Shown here one piece after another: positions 1 to 7,743 of a stretch of DNA of 24,251 bases (the first letter of the stretch is position 1; the number at the start of each line of letters is the position of its first letter). This DNA is from URNF01 sp045634325 (GTDB lineage: Bacteria > Bacillota > Clostridia > Oscillospirales > Acutalibacteraceae): positions 1 through 24,251 of the forward strand of contig JAZRAA010000013.1 in assembly GCA_045634325.1 (NCBI GenBank), read 5' to 3'. Made by a program: the position numbers and the translations under genes. The notes under the pieces are model-generated. The model was not told the origin of the DNA and did not search any database. It saw only the letters and a program-made list of their open reading frames with translations.

Positions 1-112
1 AGTGAACCGTCCGACCCTCGTTCTCGCTCACAACAAAACTCTCGCCGCACAACTGTGCAGTGAGTTCAAAGAATTTTTCCCTGAAAATGCGGTTGAATAT
101 TTTGTGTCCTAA
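1..112 (+). pseudogene. uvrB': Truncated 5' fragment of uvrB (excinuclease subunit B), interrupted copy
   Basis: Reading from base 2, 36 codons match residues 56-91 of the complete UvrB encoded at 2873-4834 and then hit a TAA at 110-112. At the DNA level bases 1-111 equal 3037-3147 except for one silent change (GTG against GTA at 104-106). The break falls just after the serine that precedes the tyrosine-rich beta-hairpin of UvrB (YYDYY in the intact copy), so any product would keep the P-loop region (upstream of the window) but lack damage binding and most of the helicase core. The fragment continues upstream out of the window, so the length of the duplication is unknown. It is the scar of an insertion into uvrB. 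Confidence 0.93.
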
Positions 113-171
113 CATAAGATTTGACCTAAAAACCGCGATAAAATGCCGCTTTTAGGAACTTTTTAACACAG

Positions 172-188
172 AATAACACGTAATAACA
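172..188 (+). repeat. Left copy of 17-bp inverted repeat
   Basis: AATAACACGTAATAACA here matches the reverse complement of 2601-2617 at 16 of 17 positions. Both arms consist of two AATAACA-like units in tandem, which resembles a binding site for a dimeric or repeated DNA-binding protein. The pair brackets all three insert genes. Confidence 0.7.
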
Positions 189-203
189 TTATATAAACCA
201 AAT

Positions 204-229
204 AAATTTGTGACCTAAATTCGTGTAAT
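204..229 (+). repeat. Left copy of 26-bp direct repeat
   Basis: Twenty-five of 26 bases equal 2758-2783. Each copy contains two tandem 9-mers, AAATTTGTG and AAATTCGTG, four bases apart. It lies 57 bp upstream of the first insert gene, so it may be a regulatory site or a recombination site. Confidence 0.75.
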
Positions 230-285
230 TACCAAAAGAATATATAGAAATTATTTTATTAAAAATAAATTGTAAGGATGTTAAA

Positions 286-1026
286 ATGGAAAAAATAGTT
301 GATTTGGAAAGTTTATTTGAATTTATATTATCAGCAGATTGTATAGAAAAGGATGCGATGTTCGGGGGAGATATTAATATTCCAATATATGATATAACTG
401 CAGAGCAGTTTTTAGAATTTGCTGAAAACGCAATTTTATCCGAAACAAAAGAAAGTGTTGTAAACGCTGTTTCAAATTTGAAGCGTGCAATAGATTGTGA
501 AATGGATTTGTTTTTTGAGAGTATGAATATTAAACGTATTTTTGATAAAAACAATTTGAAGTTTGAAATAAAGTCTAAATTTTTTCTTGATGCAGGTTTA
601 TTACCGACTCATTCTATTAACAAACTAAATACAATAAGAAACAAATTGGAACACGAATATCAGATGCCCCTAATAAGCGATGTGCGTACATATTATGAAT
701 TGGCTTGGGATGTCGTAAAAATTATAGAGCTATATCTTGAACTAATATATACCAGTGGCGAAATAAACATGTCTTTGGAAAAAGGTTGTAAAAAATATTA
801 TTTAATAGTTAGTTATGATGTCGAATTGTGCGGCTTTATTTTTGAAGTTTATGATTGGACTGAAGGTGCTGATAGAAAAGAAAAGCAAATAACTGTATAT
901 CTAAAAAACAAATCAGACTATGATAGTTTTATAAAAGCATTTAGGTTTTATTTGTTTTCTATTAAGTTTTTTAATTTAGGAAATGTTGAGTTGTACAAGG
1001 AAAATATAAAAAAACTCAGAACATAA
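286..1026 (+). CDS. HEPN-like domain protein (putative RNase), hypothetical
   Basis: The product is 246 residues, mostly helical in appearance, with RNKLEH at residues 118-123. This matches the R-X4-H signature of HEPN domains, which in many toxin-antitoxin and phage-defence proteins forms an RNase active site. The segment before it (about 45-115) is helical and the part after residue 150 matches nothing I recognise. An RNase role follows from the motif only. The start is the ATG at 286, served by AAGGATG six bases upstream. It is the first of three insert genes and lies 39 bp before the Mrr-like gene. Codon use is strongly AT-biased (TTA, ATA, AAT), unlike uvrB. No MNT nucleotidyltransferase partner is present, so this is not a classic HEPN-MNT pair. 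Confidence 0.7.
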   Translation: MEKIVDLESLFEFILSADCIEKDAMFGGDINIPIYDITAEQFLEFAENAILSETKESVVNAVSNLKRAIDCEMDLFFESMNIKRIFDKNNLKFEIKSKFFLDAGLLPTHSINKLNTIRNKLEHEYQMPLISDVRTYYELAWDVVKIIELYLELIYTSGEINMSLEKGCKKYYLIVSYDVELCGFIFEVYDWTEGADRKEKQITVYLKNKSDYDSFIKAFRFYLFSIKFFNLGNVELYKENIKKLRT

Positions 1027-1065
1027 TTGTAAAAATAATTCGAATGTATTATTTAAGAGAAAGTG

Positions 1066-2190
1066 ATGAAAAGAATGAATTTTATTGAAATGGATGGTTA
1101 TCAATTTGAAGTTTTTATATGTAATCTGTTCCGCAAATTAGGATTTGAAGTTGAGGCAACCAATTATTCTAATGACGGAGGAATTGATTTAATAGCAACC
1201 TTCCGAAAGCCCATATTTTGTGGCAAATACATAATACAATGCAAGAATTGGGAAGGCCATGTAGGACAGCCTGAAGTACGCGATTTATACGGCGTAGTTA
1301 TGGACCAAAGAGCAAATAAAGGAATTTTAATTACCCCTTCAGATTATACAGAACAAGCATACGATTTCGCAAAAGGAAAAAATATTGAACTTATTAATGG
1401 TTCGATATTAAAATCTCTCATTAATGAGGAAGAATGCATTGATACCCCTAGCAATGATTATGATTATGAATATCGTAATGATAGATACAATTACTTAAAA
1501 AACAACATTAACGAAGAACCTAATGAGATACAAAATTATATTGATTTAATAGAGTATCTCCGTGGCTTTATTAGAGAACAAACTTGTTCAATATTGATTT
1601 TAAATGAATATGTCGAGCTTGTTGAGAAATTAATTAATCGTTGTTTTAGAAAAACATCTAAATCCATAGATAAAGAAATGGCTTTGTTATTGCAAGCAGA
1701 AGCTTATATTTGCATGGGCGAATTAGCTAAAGCGACAGAAATACTAATACGAAACAATAAATTCTTTATTCCTAATTTTTGTTCGCAATATCAGTTATCA
1801 CAGCAGTTTCATGGTGGACAAGGTTATGGATATAATTACTTATATGCCTGGAATTTACATGCTGCGTATAAGCAAATAGGATATGAAAAGGGATGTGAGT
1901 TGATATTATCTAAATTTTCTCGTCGAAGCGAAAACGGACGTCCGCTTTTGTCTAGCACAAATGTTGACCGCCCATTTGTGGGACAAGAAGTTTATGGTAA
2001 ATTGTTTGTATATCCACTTGTGAGAATGTGTTCTTTCGGTAAAGGTAACGTAAAACATTTGAATACAAATGGGTATTACATAAAGGATATGATAGAACCC
2101 AAATATTTTTTTGACAGTTTTTATAAAAAAGATAATCAGAAGTTAATTGAAGAGATAGAAAAGGTTTTTACACTTAACGGGATTATTTAA
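1066..2190 (+). CDS. Mrr-like restriction endonuclease domain protein
   Basis: The product is 374 residues. The N-terminal ~118 residues have the layout of the Mrr/type IV restriction nuclease fold (PD-(D/E)xK superfamily): a first helix with glutamate (E15), NDGGIDLIA with D41, then IIQCKNW with Q58 and K60 as the catalytic QxK. This is typical of enzymes that cut modified or foreign DNA. Residues ~125-374 are a separate region I do not recognise. It contains a helical stretch (about 150-230, LLLQAEAYICMGELAKATEI) that looks TPR-like and may sense or bind a partner. The start is uncertain: GTG 1063, ATG 1066 and ATG 1075 are in frame, and I chose 1066 behind the purine-rich AAGAGAAAG. Its position after a HEPN-like gene suggests a two-nuclease defence module, which is an inference. 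Confidence 0.85.
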   Translation: MKRMNFIEMDGYQFEVFICNLFRKLGFEVEATNYSNDGGIDLIATFRKPIFCGKYIIQCKNWEGHVGQPEVRDLYGVVMDQRANKGILITPSDYTEQAYDFAKGKNIELINGSILKSLINEEECIDTPSNDYDYEYRNDRYNYLKNNINEEPNEIQNYIDLIEYLRGFIREQTCSILILNEYVELVEKLINRCFRKTSKSIDKEMALLLQAEAYICMGELAKATEILIRNNKFFIPNFCSQYQLSQQFHGGQGYGYNYLYAWNLHAAYKQIGYEKGCELILSKFSRRSENGRPLLSSTNVDRPFVGQEVYGKLFVYPLVRMCSFGKGNVKHLNTNGYYIKDMIEPKYFFDSFYKKDNQKLIEEIEKVFTLNGII

Positions 2191-2232
2191 ATTTTTATTT
2201 TAGTGCTTAATTTCCCAAAGAGAGGAATGCTT

Positions 2233-2544
2233 ATGTTTTTTGATCCTTTGGTTTCTTGGATTGTACCTGTTTTTGGTTACTTATTTGATAAAATTGATTC
2301 AATCACCACTACTGTTCCTAAGCACCCCCAAAAGCCTTCGTACCCAGAGCCACATAGAGACCCAAAAACTGGTAGTATAATGATTGAAAACAGTTTACTT
2401 TGGAATGAAGATATAAAGAAATATGGATATGCACAAGCTCATAAATGGGTGAGACAAGGCAGATATAATTTGACACCAGAACAATTAAAGATAGAAAAAG
2501 AACGTATAAAAAGAGAATTAGAAGAATTGTATAAAACAAAATGA
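2233..2544 (+). CDS. Small hypothetical protein with hydrophobic N-terminus
   Basis: The product is 103 residues and not recognised. The first ~20 residues (FFDPLVSWIVPVFGYLF) are hydrophobic and could insert in or lie on the membrane. A proline-rich linker follows (about 29-44), then a charged helical tail rich in K and E (about 80-103) that could form a coiled coil. The ATG at 2233 is preferred because AGAGGA at 2221-2226 sits six bases upstream; an in-frame GTG at 2203 would add ten residues without such a site. It follows the Mrr-like gene by 42 bp in the same AT-rich style, so it is probably co-transcribed. A partner or membrane effector role is possible but nothing in the sequence proves it. 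Confidence 0.6.
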   Translation: MFFDPLVSWIVPVFGYLFDKIDSITTTVPKHPQKPSYPEPHRDPKTGSIMIENSLLWNEDIKKYGYAQAHKWVRQGRYNLTPEQLKIEKERIKRELEELYKTK

Positions 2545-2600
2545 GGTTTATAATGATAAGTTGAGAGAGATTAATACTATTATGTAAATAACTTATCTTG

Positions 2601-2617
2601 TGTTATTTCGTGTTATT
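2601..2617 (-). repeat. Right copy of 17-bp inverted repeat
   Basis: This is the reverse complement of 172-188 with one mismatch (16/17). It reads TGTTATTTCGTGTTATT on the + strand, with a further related AGTTATCC unit just downstream. It lies 56 bp after the last insert gene. Confidence 0.7.
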
Positions 2618-2757
2618 TAGAGTTATCCTGTTAGCTTTTCAAAATTGAACTTTTTTACACGAATTTTGATTTTTATCAAAAAGTGATATTTACTGTAAAA
2701 AAGCGAATAAAACGCAAGTGAATATTTTGCTGACTATTTTGCACTGATTACGACTAC

Positions 2758-2783
2758 AAATTTGTGACCCAAATTCGTGTAAT
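2758..2783 (+). repeat. Right copy of 26-bp direct repeat
   Basis: It is identical to 204-229 apart from one base (C for T). It lies between the insert genes and the intact uvrB, outside the right inverted repeat, whereas the left direct repeat lies inside the left inverted repeat. The two repeat systems are therefore offset rather than nested. Confidence 0.75.
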
Positions 2784-2872
2784 AGCATTTTGGTCAAGTT
2801 TTTGAGCAAAAATTCAGTGAATTTAAGACGATAAAATGACAGAAAATAATTAAAAAAGAGAGGAGTGAGAAC

Positions 2873-4834
2873 ATGCCGGATAAGTTTATTTTACATTCAC
2901 CGTACAAGCCAACTGGAGACCAACCACAAGCTATTGAAAAACTAAGCGAAGGCATCAAAAATGGCTTAACAGAGCAGGTTTTGCTGGGTGTTACCGGTTC
3001 GGGTAAAACCTTCACAATGGCGAATATTATCGAAAAAGTGAACCGTCCGACCCTCGTTCTCGCTCACAACAAAACTCTCGCCGCACAACTGTGCAGTGAG
3101 TTCAAAGAATTTTTCCCTGAAAATGCGGTTGAATATTTTGTATCCTATTACGATTATTACCAACCGGAAGCTTACATTGCTTCCACCGACACCTATATTG
3201 AAAAAGATTCCGCTATCAATGACAACATTGATAAATTGCGCCATTCCGCCACATCGGCGTTGTCCGAAAGACGTGATGTCATAATCGTTTCCAGCGTATC
3301 CTGTATTTACAGTTTAGGTGCACCGGAAGATTACCGTAAAATGCGGGAATCGTTGCGACCGGGTATGCAAAAAGATAGGGATGCGCTGTTAGCAAGACTG
3401 GTCGAATTGCAATATGAACGTAACGACGTTAATTTTATCCGTAACAAATTCCGTGTGCGTGGTGATGTGGTGGAAATTTTCCCCGCAAATGAGGATGATA
3501 CCGCCATTCGTGTGGAGTTTTTTGGCGATGAAATTGACCGTATTAGTGAAATCAATCCTTTGACAGGAGAGAAAAAAGCAGAATTACAGCATGTTGCAAT
3601 TTATGCGGCTTCGCATTATATCGTACCGCCCGAAAAAATGGCGGTTGCTGTGGAAGAAATTGAGCGAGAACTGGACGAGCGGGTTGCATTCTTTAAGAGT
3701 GAGGGGAAACTGCTGGAAGCGGAACGCATTTTACAGCGCACCCGTTATGATATTGAAATGTTACAGGAAATCGGTGTATGCAAAGGCATTGAAAACTATT
3801 CCCGCATTTTAACGGGACGTGCGCCGGGATCGACACCGTTTACACTTTTAGACCATTTCCCCGATGATTTTTTGCTCATCGTGGATGAATCGCACGTGAC
3901 TTTGCCGCAGGTGCGCGGTATGTACGGCGGTGATGTGGCGCGTAAAAAGAGCTTGATTGATTTTGGGTTTCGTTTGCCCAGCGCGTATGATAACCGTCCT
4001 TTGCACTTTGATGAATTTTATGAGCGAGTCAACCAGGCTATATTTGTTTCCGCAACTCCCGGTGAACTGGAAAAGCAAAAGAGTACGCAGATTGCTGAGC
4101 AAATCATCCGTCCGACCGGTCTTACCGACCCAGAGGTTTTTGTAAAACCCATTGAGGGTCAAATTGATGATTTGATGGAAGAAATCCGTTTGCGTGTCGA
4201 GCAAAAGGAACGTGTTTTGGTGACTACCCTCACCAAGAAGATGGCAGAGGATTTGACCCATTTCTTGGAAGAAAACGGCGTGCGGGTGCGATATATGCAT
4301 CATGACATTGATACCATGGAACGCATGGAAATTATTCGAGATTTGCGTTTGGGTACGTTTGATGTGTTGGTGGGTATCAACCTGTTGCGAGAAGGCTTGG
4401 ATATCCCCGAAGTGTCTTTGGTAGCGATTTTAGACGCGGACAAGGAAGGCTTTTTACGTTCGGAAACGTCTTTGGTGCAGACCATTGGTCGTGCCGCACG
4501 TAATGCACACGGACAAGTGATTATGTATGCCGATACGGTCACACCGTCTATGGAACGTGCGATTATGGAAACCAATCGTCGTCGTGAAATTCAGATGGCA
4601 TATAATGCTGAGCATGGTATCGTTCCGCAAACCATCGTGAAAGAGGTGCGAGAACTGATTGACATTCGCACACATAAACAGACACCCGATGATTTCAAAA
4701 ACTTGAGCCGTGTTGAACGGCTACAATTAGTGGAACATTTGAAAAAAGAGATGAAAAATGCGGCAAAATTATTGGAGTTTGAGCATGCCGCATATCTGCG
4801 TGACCGCATCGCGCAATTGGAAAACGGAAAATAG
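2873..4834 (+). CDS. uvrB: Excinuclease ABC subunit B
   Basis: The 653-residue product is full length for UvrB, the DNA-damage-verifying helicase-like subunit of nucleotide excision repair, which receives DNA from UvrA and recruits UvrC. Walker A GVTGSGKT is at residues 39-46, followed by the tyrosine-rich beta-hairpin (YYDYYQPEAY from residue 92), DEXH-like DESH, the C-terminal helicase motifs (GINLLREGLDIPE, QTIGRAARN) and a C-terminal UVR domain (about 615-648, LEFEHAAYLRDRIAQLE) for UvrC contact. The ATG follows GAGAGGAG at good spacing. This is the functional copy, rebuilt downstream of an insert that disrupts a second copy at the window start. It is followed by uvrA after 13 bp, a usual repair operon. 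Its promoter must lie in or before the insert flank. Confidence 0.98.
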   Translation: MPDKFILHSPYKPTGDQPQAIEKLSEGIKNGLTEQVLLGVTGSGKTFTMANIIEKVNRPTLVLAHNKTLAAQLCSEFKEFFPENAVEYFVSYYDYYQPEAYIASTDTYIEKDSAINDNIDKLRHSATSALSERRDVIIVSSVSCIYSLGAPEDYRKMRESLRPGMQKDRDALLARLVELQYERNDVNFIRNKFRVRGDVVEIFPANEDDTAIRVEFFGDEIDRISEINPLTGEKKAELQHVAIYAASHYIVPPEKMAVAVEEIERELDERVAFFKSEGKLLEAERILQRTRYDIEMLQEIGVCKGIENYSRILTGRAPGSTPFTLLDHFPDDFLLIVDESHVTLPQVRGMYGGDVARKKSLIDFGFRLPSAYDNRPLHFDEFYERVNQAIFVSATPGELEKQKSTQIAEQIIRPTGLTDPEVFVKPIEGQIDDLMEEIRLRVEQKERVLVTTLTKKMAEDLTHFLEENGVRVRYMHHDIDTMERMEIIRDLRLGTFDVLVGINLLREGLDIPEVSLVAILDADKEGFLRSETSLVQTIGRAARNAHGQVIMYADTVTPSMERAIMETNRRREIQMAYNAEHGIVPQTIVKEVRELIDIRTHKQTPDDFKNLSRVERLQLVEHLKKEMKNAAKLLEFEHAAYLRDRIAQLENGK

Positions 4835-4847
4835 AAGGAGATATATG

Positions 4848-7670
4848 ATGGCAAACACGGATATTTGCATTAAGGGTGCCAGAGAACACAACTTAAAAAA
4901 CGTTAACTTGCGTATTCCGCGTGACAAGCTAATTGTCTTTACAGGGCTTTCCGGCTCCGGCAAGTCATCTTTGGCGTTTGATACGTTGTATGCCGAGGGG
5001 CAAAGACGGTATATGGAGAGTTTGTCTTCGTATGCACGTCAATTCCTTGGAATGATGGAAAAACCCGATGTGGATTCGATTGATGGTTTGTCACCTGCTA
5101 TTTCCATTGACCAGAAAACTACCTCTAAAAACCCCCGCTCAACAGTGGGTACGGTTACTGAAATATACGATTATTTACGTTTGCTGTACGCGCGCATCGG
5201 CGTACCGCATTGTCCTGTATGCGGTGCGGAAATTCGACAACAGACTATAGATGAAATTGTTGACCGTGTTTTAGAGTTGCCCCAGGGCACAAAACTGCAA
5301 TTATTAGCACCTTTGGTACGTGGTCGCAAAGGCGAACACGTAAAAGAGTTTGAAAACGCACGGAAATCGGGTTTTGTACGTGCCCGTGTCGATGGCGAAG
5401 TTGTGGAGCTTGCCGATGAAATACAACTGGATAAAAATAAGAAACACACCATCGAAATTGTGGTAGACCGTTTGGTTGTGCGTGCGGATATACGGGCACG
5501 ACTGGCCGATTCCGTGGAAACTGCTACCACGCTTGCAGGTGGTTTGTTGACGGTTGATGTCGTAGGCGGGGAAGAACTGAAATTTTCGCTCAACTATTCT
5601 TGTCCCGAACACGGTGTGAGTATAGAGGAACTGACACCCCGTATGTTTTCTTTTAATAATCCTTTCGGTGCTTGTCCGACTTGTACCGGTCTTGGTATGC
5701 AATATTCCATTGACCCTGATTTGATTATTCCGGATAAGCGGGTTTCCATTAAGGATGGAGCTATTCACGCAAGCGGTTGGTCGGTGAAAGACGGCAGTAT
5801 TTCGATGATGTATTTCGAAGGTCTTGCCAATCGATATGACTTTTCGTTGGATACGCCCGTAAAGGATTTACCCGACAACGTTGTACAGATGATTTTGTAT
5901 GGCAATCAAAAAGAACGTTTTAAGGTGACTCGTTTCGGTGAATATGGTCATGGTGAATACATGACCTATTTTGAGGGTATTATTCCTAACTTGCAACGCC
6001 GTTATGAGCAGACGTCAAGTGAGTGGATTAAACGGGAATTGGAACAGTATATGCGTGAAGTACCGTGTTCCGACTGTCACGGCAAACGCTTAAAGCCCGA
6101 ATCGTTGTCGGTGACGGTGGGGGGTATGGATATCGTTTCGTTCACCGATTTATCGGTGTCGGAAGCGCTTGTCTTTATGGAGAATTTAGAGCTTTCCAAA
6201 CGTGAACAATTGATTGCAGGCAGAGTGCTCAAAGAAATTAGAGAACGACTGTCATTTTTGCAAAGTGTGGGACTGGAATACTTGACACTATCTCGTCGTG
6301 CGGGTACGCTGTCGGGTGGTGAAAGTCAGCGTATTCGTTTGGCTACCCAAATCGGTTCGTATTTGATGGGCGTTTTATATATTCTGGACGAGCCCAGTAT
6401 TGGTTTGCATCAGCGAGACAATGATAAATTGTTGGATACCTTGCGCCACTTGCGTGACCTTGGAAACACGTTGGTTGTGGTAGAACATGATGAAGACACC
6501 ATGCGCGCAGCGGATTGGATTGTGGATATCGGTCCGGGTGCGGGTGTGCATGGTGGCGATATTGTGTATAACGGTCCTGCTGACGAGATTGTGCATTGTG
6601 AGCAATCACTGACGGGACAGTATTTGAGCGGGAAAAAGATGATTGCCGTGCCCCAAAAACGTCGCGAGGGGAATGGAAATCTACTGACGGTACGTGGAGC
6701 GAAAGAGAATAACTTGCAGGATGTCACCGCTTCTTTTAAACTGGGTGCGCTCAATGTAGTGACTGGTGTTTCGGGTTCGGGAAAATCTTCGCTGGTAAAT
6801 GAGATTTTATATAAACATTTGGCATCGGAACTTAATCATGCATCCTGCCACGCGGGCAAACATGATGCGGTTGAAGGTCTGGAATTTCTGGATAAAGTTA
6901 TCAACATTGACCAAGCACCCATTGGTCGTACCCCGCGTTCCAATCCCGCAACGTATACAGGTGTTTTTAATGATATCCGTGACCTGTTTGCCTCTACAAA
7001 TGATTCTAAAATGCGTGGTTATGCACCGGGACGTTTCTCTTTCAATGTAAAAGGCGGACGCTGTGAAGCGTGTCAGGGTGACGGTATATTGAAAATTGAA
7101 ATGCACTTTTTGCCGGATGTGTATGTGCCGTGTGAGGTGTGTAAAGGCAAACGCTATAACCGTGAAACACTGGAAGTGCAGTTTAAGGGGAAGAACATCA
7201 GCGATGTACTCAACATGACGGTAGAGGAAGGCGTTGCATTTTTTGAAAACCAGCCGCGTATTGCTCGTAAATTGCAAACGTTGCAAGAGGTGGGACTTGG
7301 TTATATTCAAATCGGGCAACCTGCTACCACTTTGTCGGGCGGTGAGGCGCAACGCGTGAAGCTTGCAACTGAATTATCCAAACGCTCGACGGGTAAAACG
7401 GTGTATATTTTGGACGAGCCCACCACCGGCTTGCATACGGCGGACGTTCAGCAGTTGCTGAATATACTGCAAAAGTTGGTGGATGGCGGTAATACCGTGA
7501 TTGTTATTGAACACAATCTCGATGTCATTAAATCGGCAGATTATATTGTAGATTTGGGCCCCGAGGGCGGAAATAAGGGTGGTACTATTGTTGCTGTCGG
7601 TACACCTGAGGAAATCGCCGCTAATGCGCAGTCGTATACCGGACAATATCTCAAAAAGGTTTTAAAATGA
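4848..7670 (+). CDS. uvrA: Excinuclease ABC subunit A
   Basis: The product is 940 residues, the normal UvrA length. UvrA is the dimeric ABC-type ATPase that finds lesions and loads UvrB. It has two P-loops (GLSGSGKSS near residue 31 and GVSGSGKSS near 640), two ABC signatures (LSGGESQRIRLA and LSGGEAQRVKLA), and zinc modules including CPVC near residue 120, CPTC near 280 and a second pair CEAC/CEVC near 740-765. AAGGAG at 4835-4840 best fits the ATG at 4848; the adjacent in-frame ATG at 4845 would add one methionine. It lies 13 bp after uvrB and is surely co-transcribed with it. Base composition is like uvrB and unlike the upstream insert. Confidence 0.98.
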   Translation: MANTDICIKGAREHNLKNVNLRIPRDKLIVFTGLSGSGKSSLAFDTLYAEGQRRYMESLSSYARQFLGMMEKPDVDSIDGLSPAISIDQKTTSKNPRSTVGTVTEIYDYLRLLYARIGVPHCPVCGAEIRQQTIDEIVDRVLELPQGTKLQLLAPLVRGRKGEHVKEFENARKSGFVRARVDGEVVELADEIQLDKNKKHTIEIVVDRLVVRADIRARLADSVETATTLAGGLLTVDVVGGEELKFSLNYSCPEHGVSIEELTPRMFSFNNPFGACPTCTGLGMQYSIDPDLIIPDKRVSIKDGAIHASGWSVKDGSISMMYFEGLANRYDFSLDTPVKDLPDNVVQMILYGNQKERFKVTRFGEYGHGEYMTYFEGIIPNLQRRYEQTSSEWIKRELEQYMREVPCSDCHGKRLKPESLSVTVGGMDIVSFTDLSVSEALVFMENLELSKREQLIAGRVLKEIRERLSFLQSVGLEYLTLSRRAGTLSGGESQRIRLATQIGSYLMGVLYILDEPSIGLHQRDNDKLLDTLRHLRDLGNTLVVVEHDEDTMRAADWIVDIGPGAGVHGGDIVYNGPADEIVHCEQSLTGQYLSGKKMIAVPQKRREGNGNLLTVRGAKENNLQDVTASFKLGALNVVTGVSGSGKSSLVNEILYKHLASELNHASCHAGKHDAVEGLEFLDKVINIDQAPIGRTPRSNPATYTGVFNDIRDLFASTNDSKMRGYAPGRFSFNVKGGRCEACQGDGILKIEMHFLPDVYVPCEVCKGKRYNRETLEVQFKGKNISDVLNMTVEEGVAFFENQPRIARKLQTLQEVGLGYIQIGQPATTLSGGEAQRVKLATELSKRSTGKTVYILDEPTTGLHTADVQQLLNILQKLVDGGNTVIVIEHNLDVIKSADYIVDLGPEGGNKGGTIVAVGTPEEIAANAQSYTGQYLKKVLK

Positions 7671-7743
7671 AGGATTATTCACAATTATGTCATACACTAT
7701 TGTGTAAAAGATTGTAAGATAGAAAGTGCAAAGGAGGGGGCGT

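Larger units (their letters stand above)
113..285. other. Left junction of the insert: hairpin, inverted repeat, direct repeat, leader of the HEPN-like gene
   Basis: No gene is seen. A hairpin-forming stretch at 125-156 has arms CCTAAAA and TTTTAGG with an inner GCG/CGC pairing, followed by ACTTTTT, and could stop transcription coming from the broken uvrB. The inverted repeat (172-188) and direct repeat (204-229) follow. The rest is very AT-rich and ends in the ribosome binding site AAGGATG at 274-280, just before the ATG at 286. Confidence 0.45.
112..2872. mobile_element. AT-rich three-gene insert in uvrB (putative genomic islet)
   Basis: Everything between the broken uvrB copy and the complete one is clearly more AT-rich than uvrB/uvrA and holds three + strand genes: HEPN-like, Mrr-like and a small unknown. 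Sub-terminal inverted repeats lie at 172-188 and 2601-2617, and a 26-bp direct repeat lies at 204-229 and 2758-2783. No integrase, transposase or resolvase gene is visible. The left edge is sharp, because identity with uvrB stops after base 111. The right edge cannot be fixed, because the upstream flank of the original uvrB is outside the window. The layout fits either an element that rebuilds its target gene or a single-crossover integration of a circle carrying a uvrB 5' fragment. Confidence 0.6.
2545..2872. other. Non-coding right flank of the insert and leader of intact uvrB
   Basis: No gene is seen in these 328 bp. In order they hold the right inverted repeat (2601-2617), a nested hairpin (outer arms CTTTTTTACA 2650-2659 and TGTAAAAAAG 2694-2703, inner arms TTTTGAT 2664-2670 and ATCAAAA 2675-2681), the right direct repeat (2758-2783) and the uvrB ribosome binding site (GAGAGGAG, 2858-2865). 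A reverse AAATTCGTG unit lies inside the hairpin at 2658-2666. ATAAAAT at 2831-2837 could be a -10 element, but I see no well-spaced -35. I found no convincing LexA/DinR box, although uvrB is SOS-controlled in many Firmicutes. Confidence 0.5.

Noticed and set aside
189..554. 121-codon minus-strand frame across the start of the HEPN-like gene
   Set aside because: It overlaps a + strand gene with a clear ribosome binding site and an R-X4-H motif; its own composition is low-complexity Ser/Ile/Asn.
286..1026. HEPN-MNT toxin-antitoxin pair
   Set aside because: No nucleotidyltransferase (MNT) gene is next to the HEPN-like gene; the neighbour is an Mrr-like nuclease.
204..2783. CRISPR-like interpretation of the direct repeats
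   Set aside because: Only two copies 2.5 kb apart, with genes between them and no regular spacers or cas genes.
2784..2872. LexA/DinR box upstream of intact uvrB
   Set aside because: I looked for the GAAC...GTTC-type palindrome and found no acceptable match.
3848..4303. Minus-strand frames within uvrB, and similar ones within uvrA and recD2
   Set aside because: They are shadows of well-supported genes on the + strand, with no family signature.
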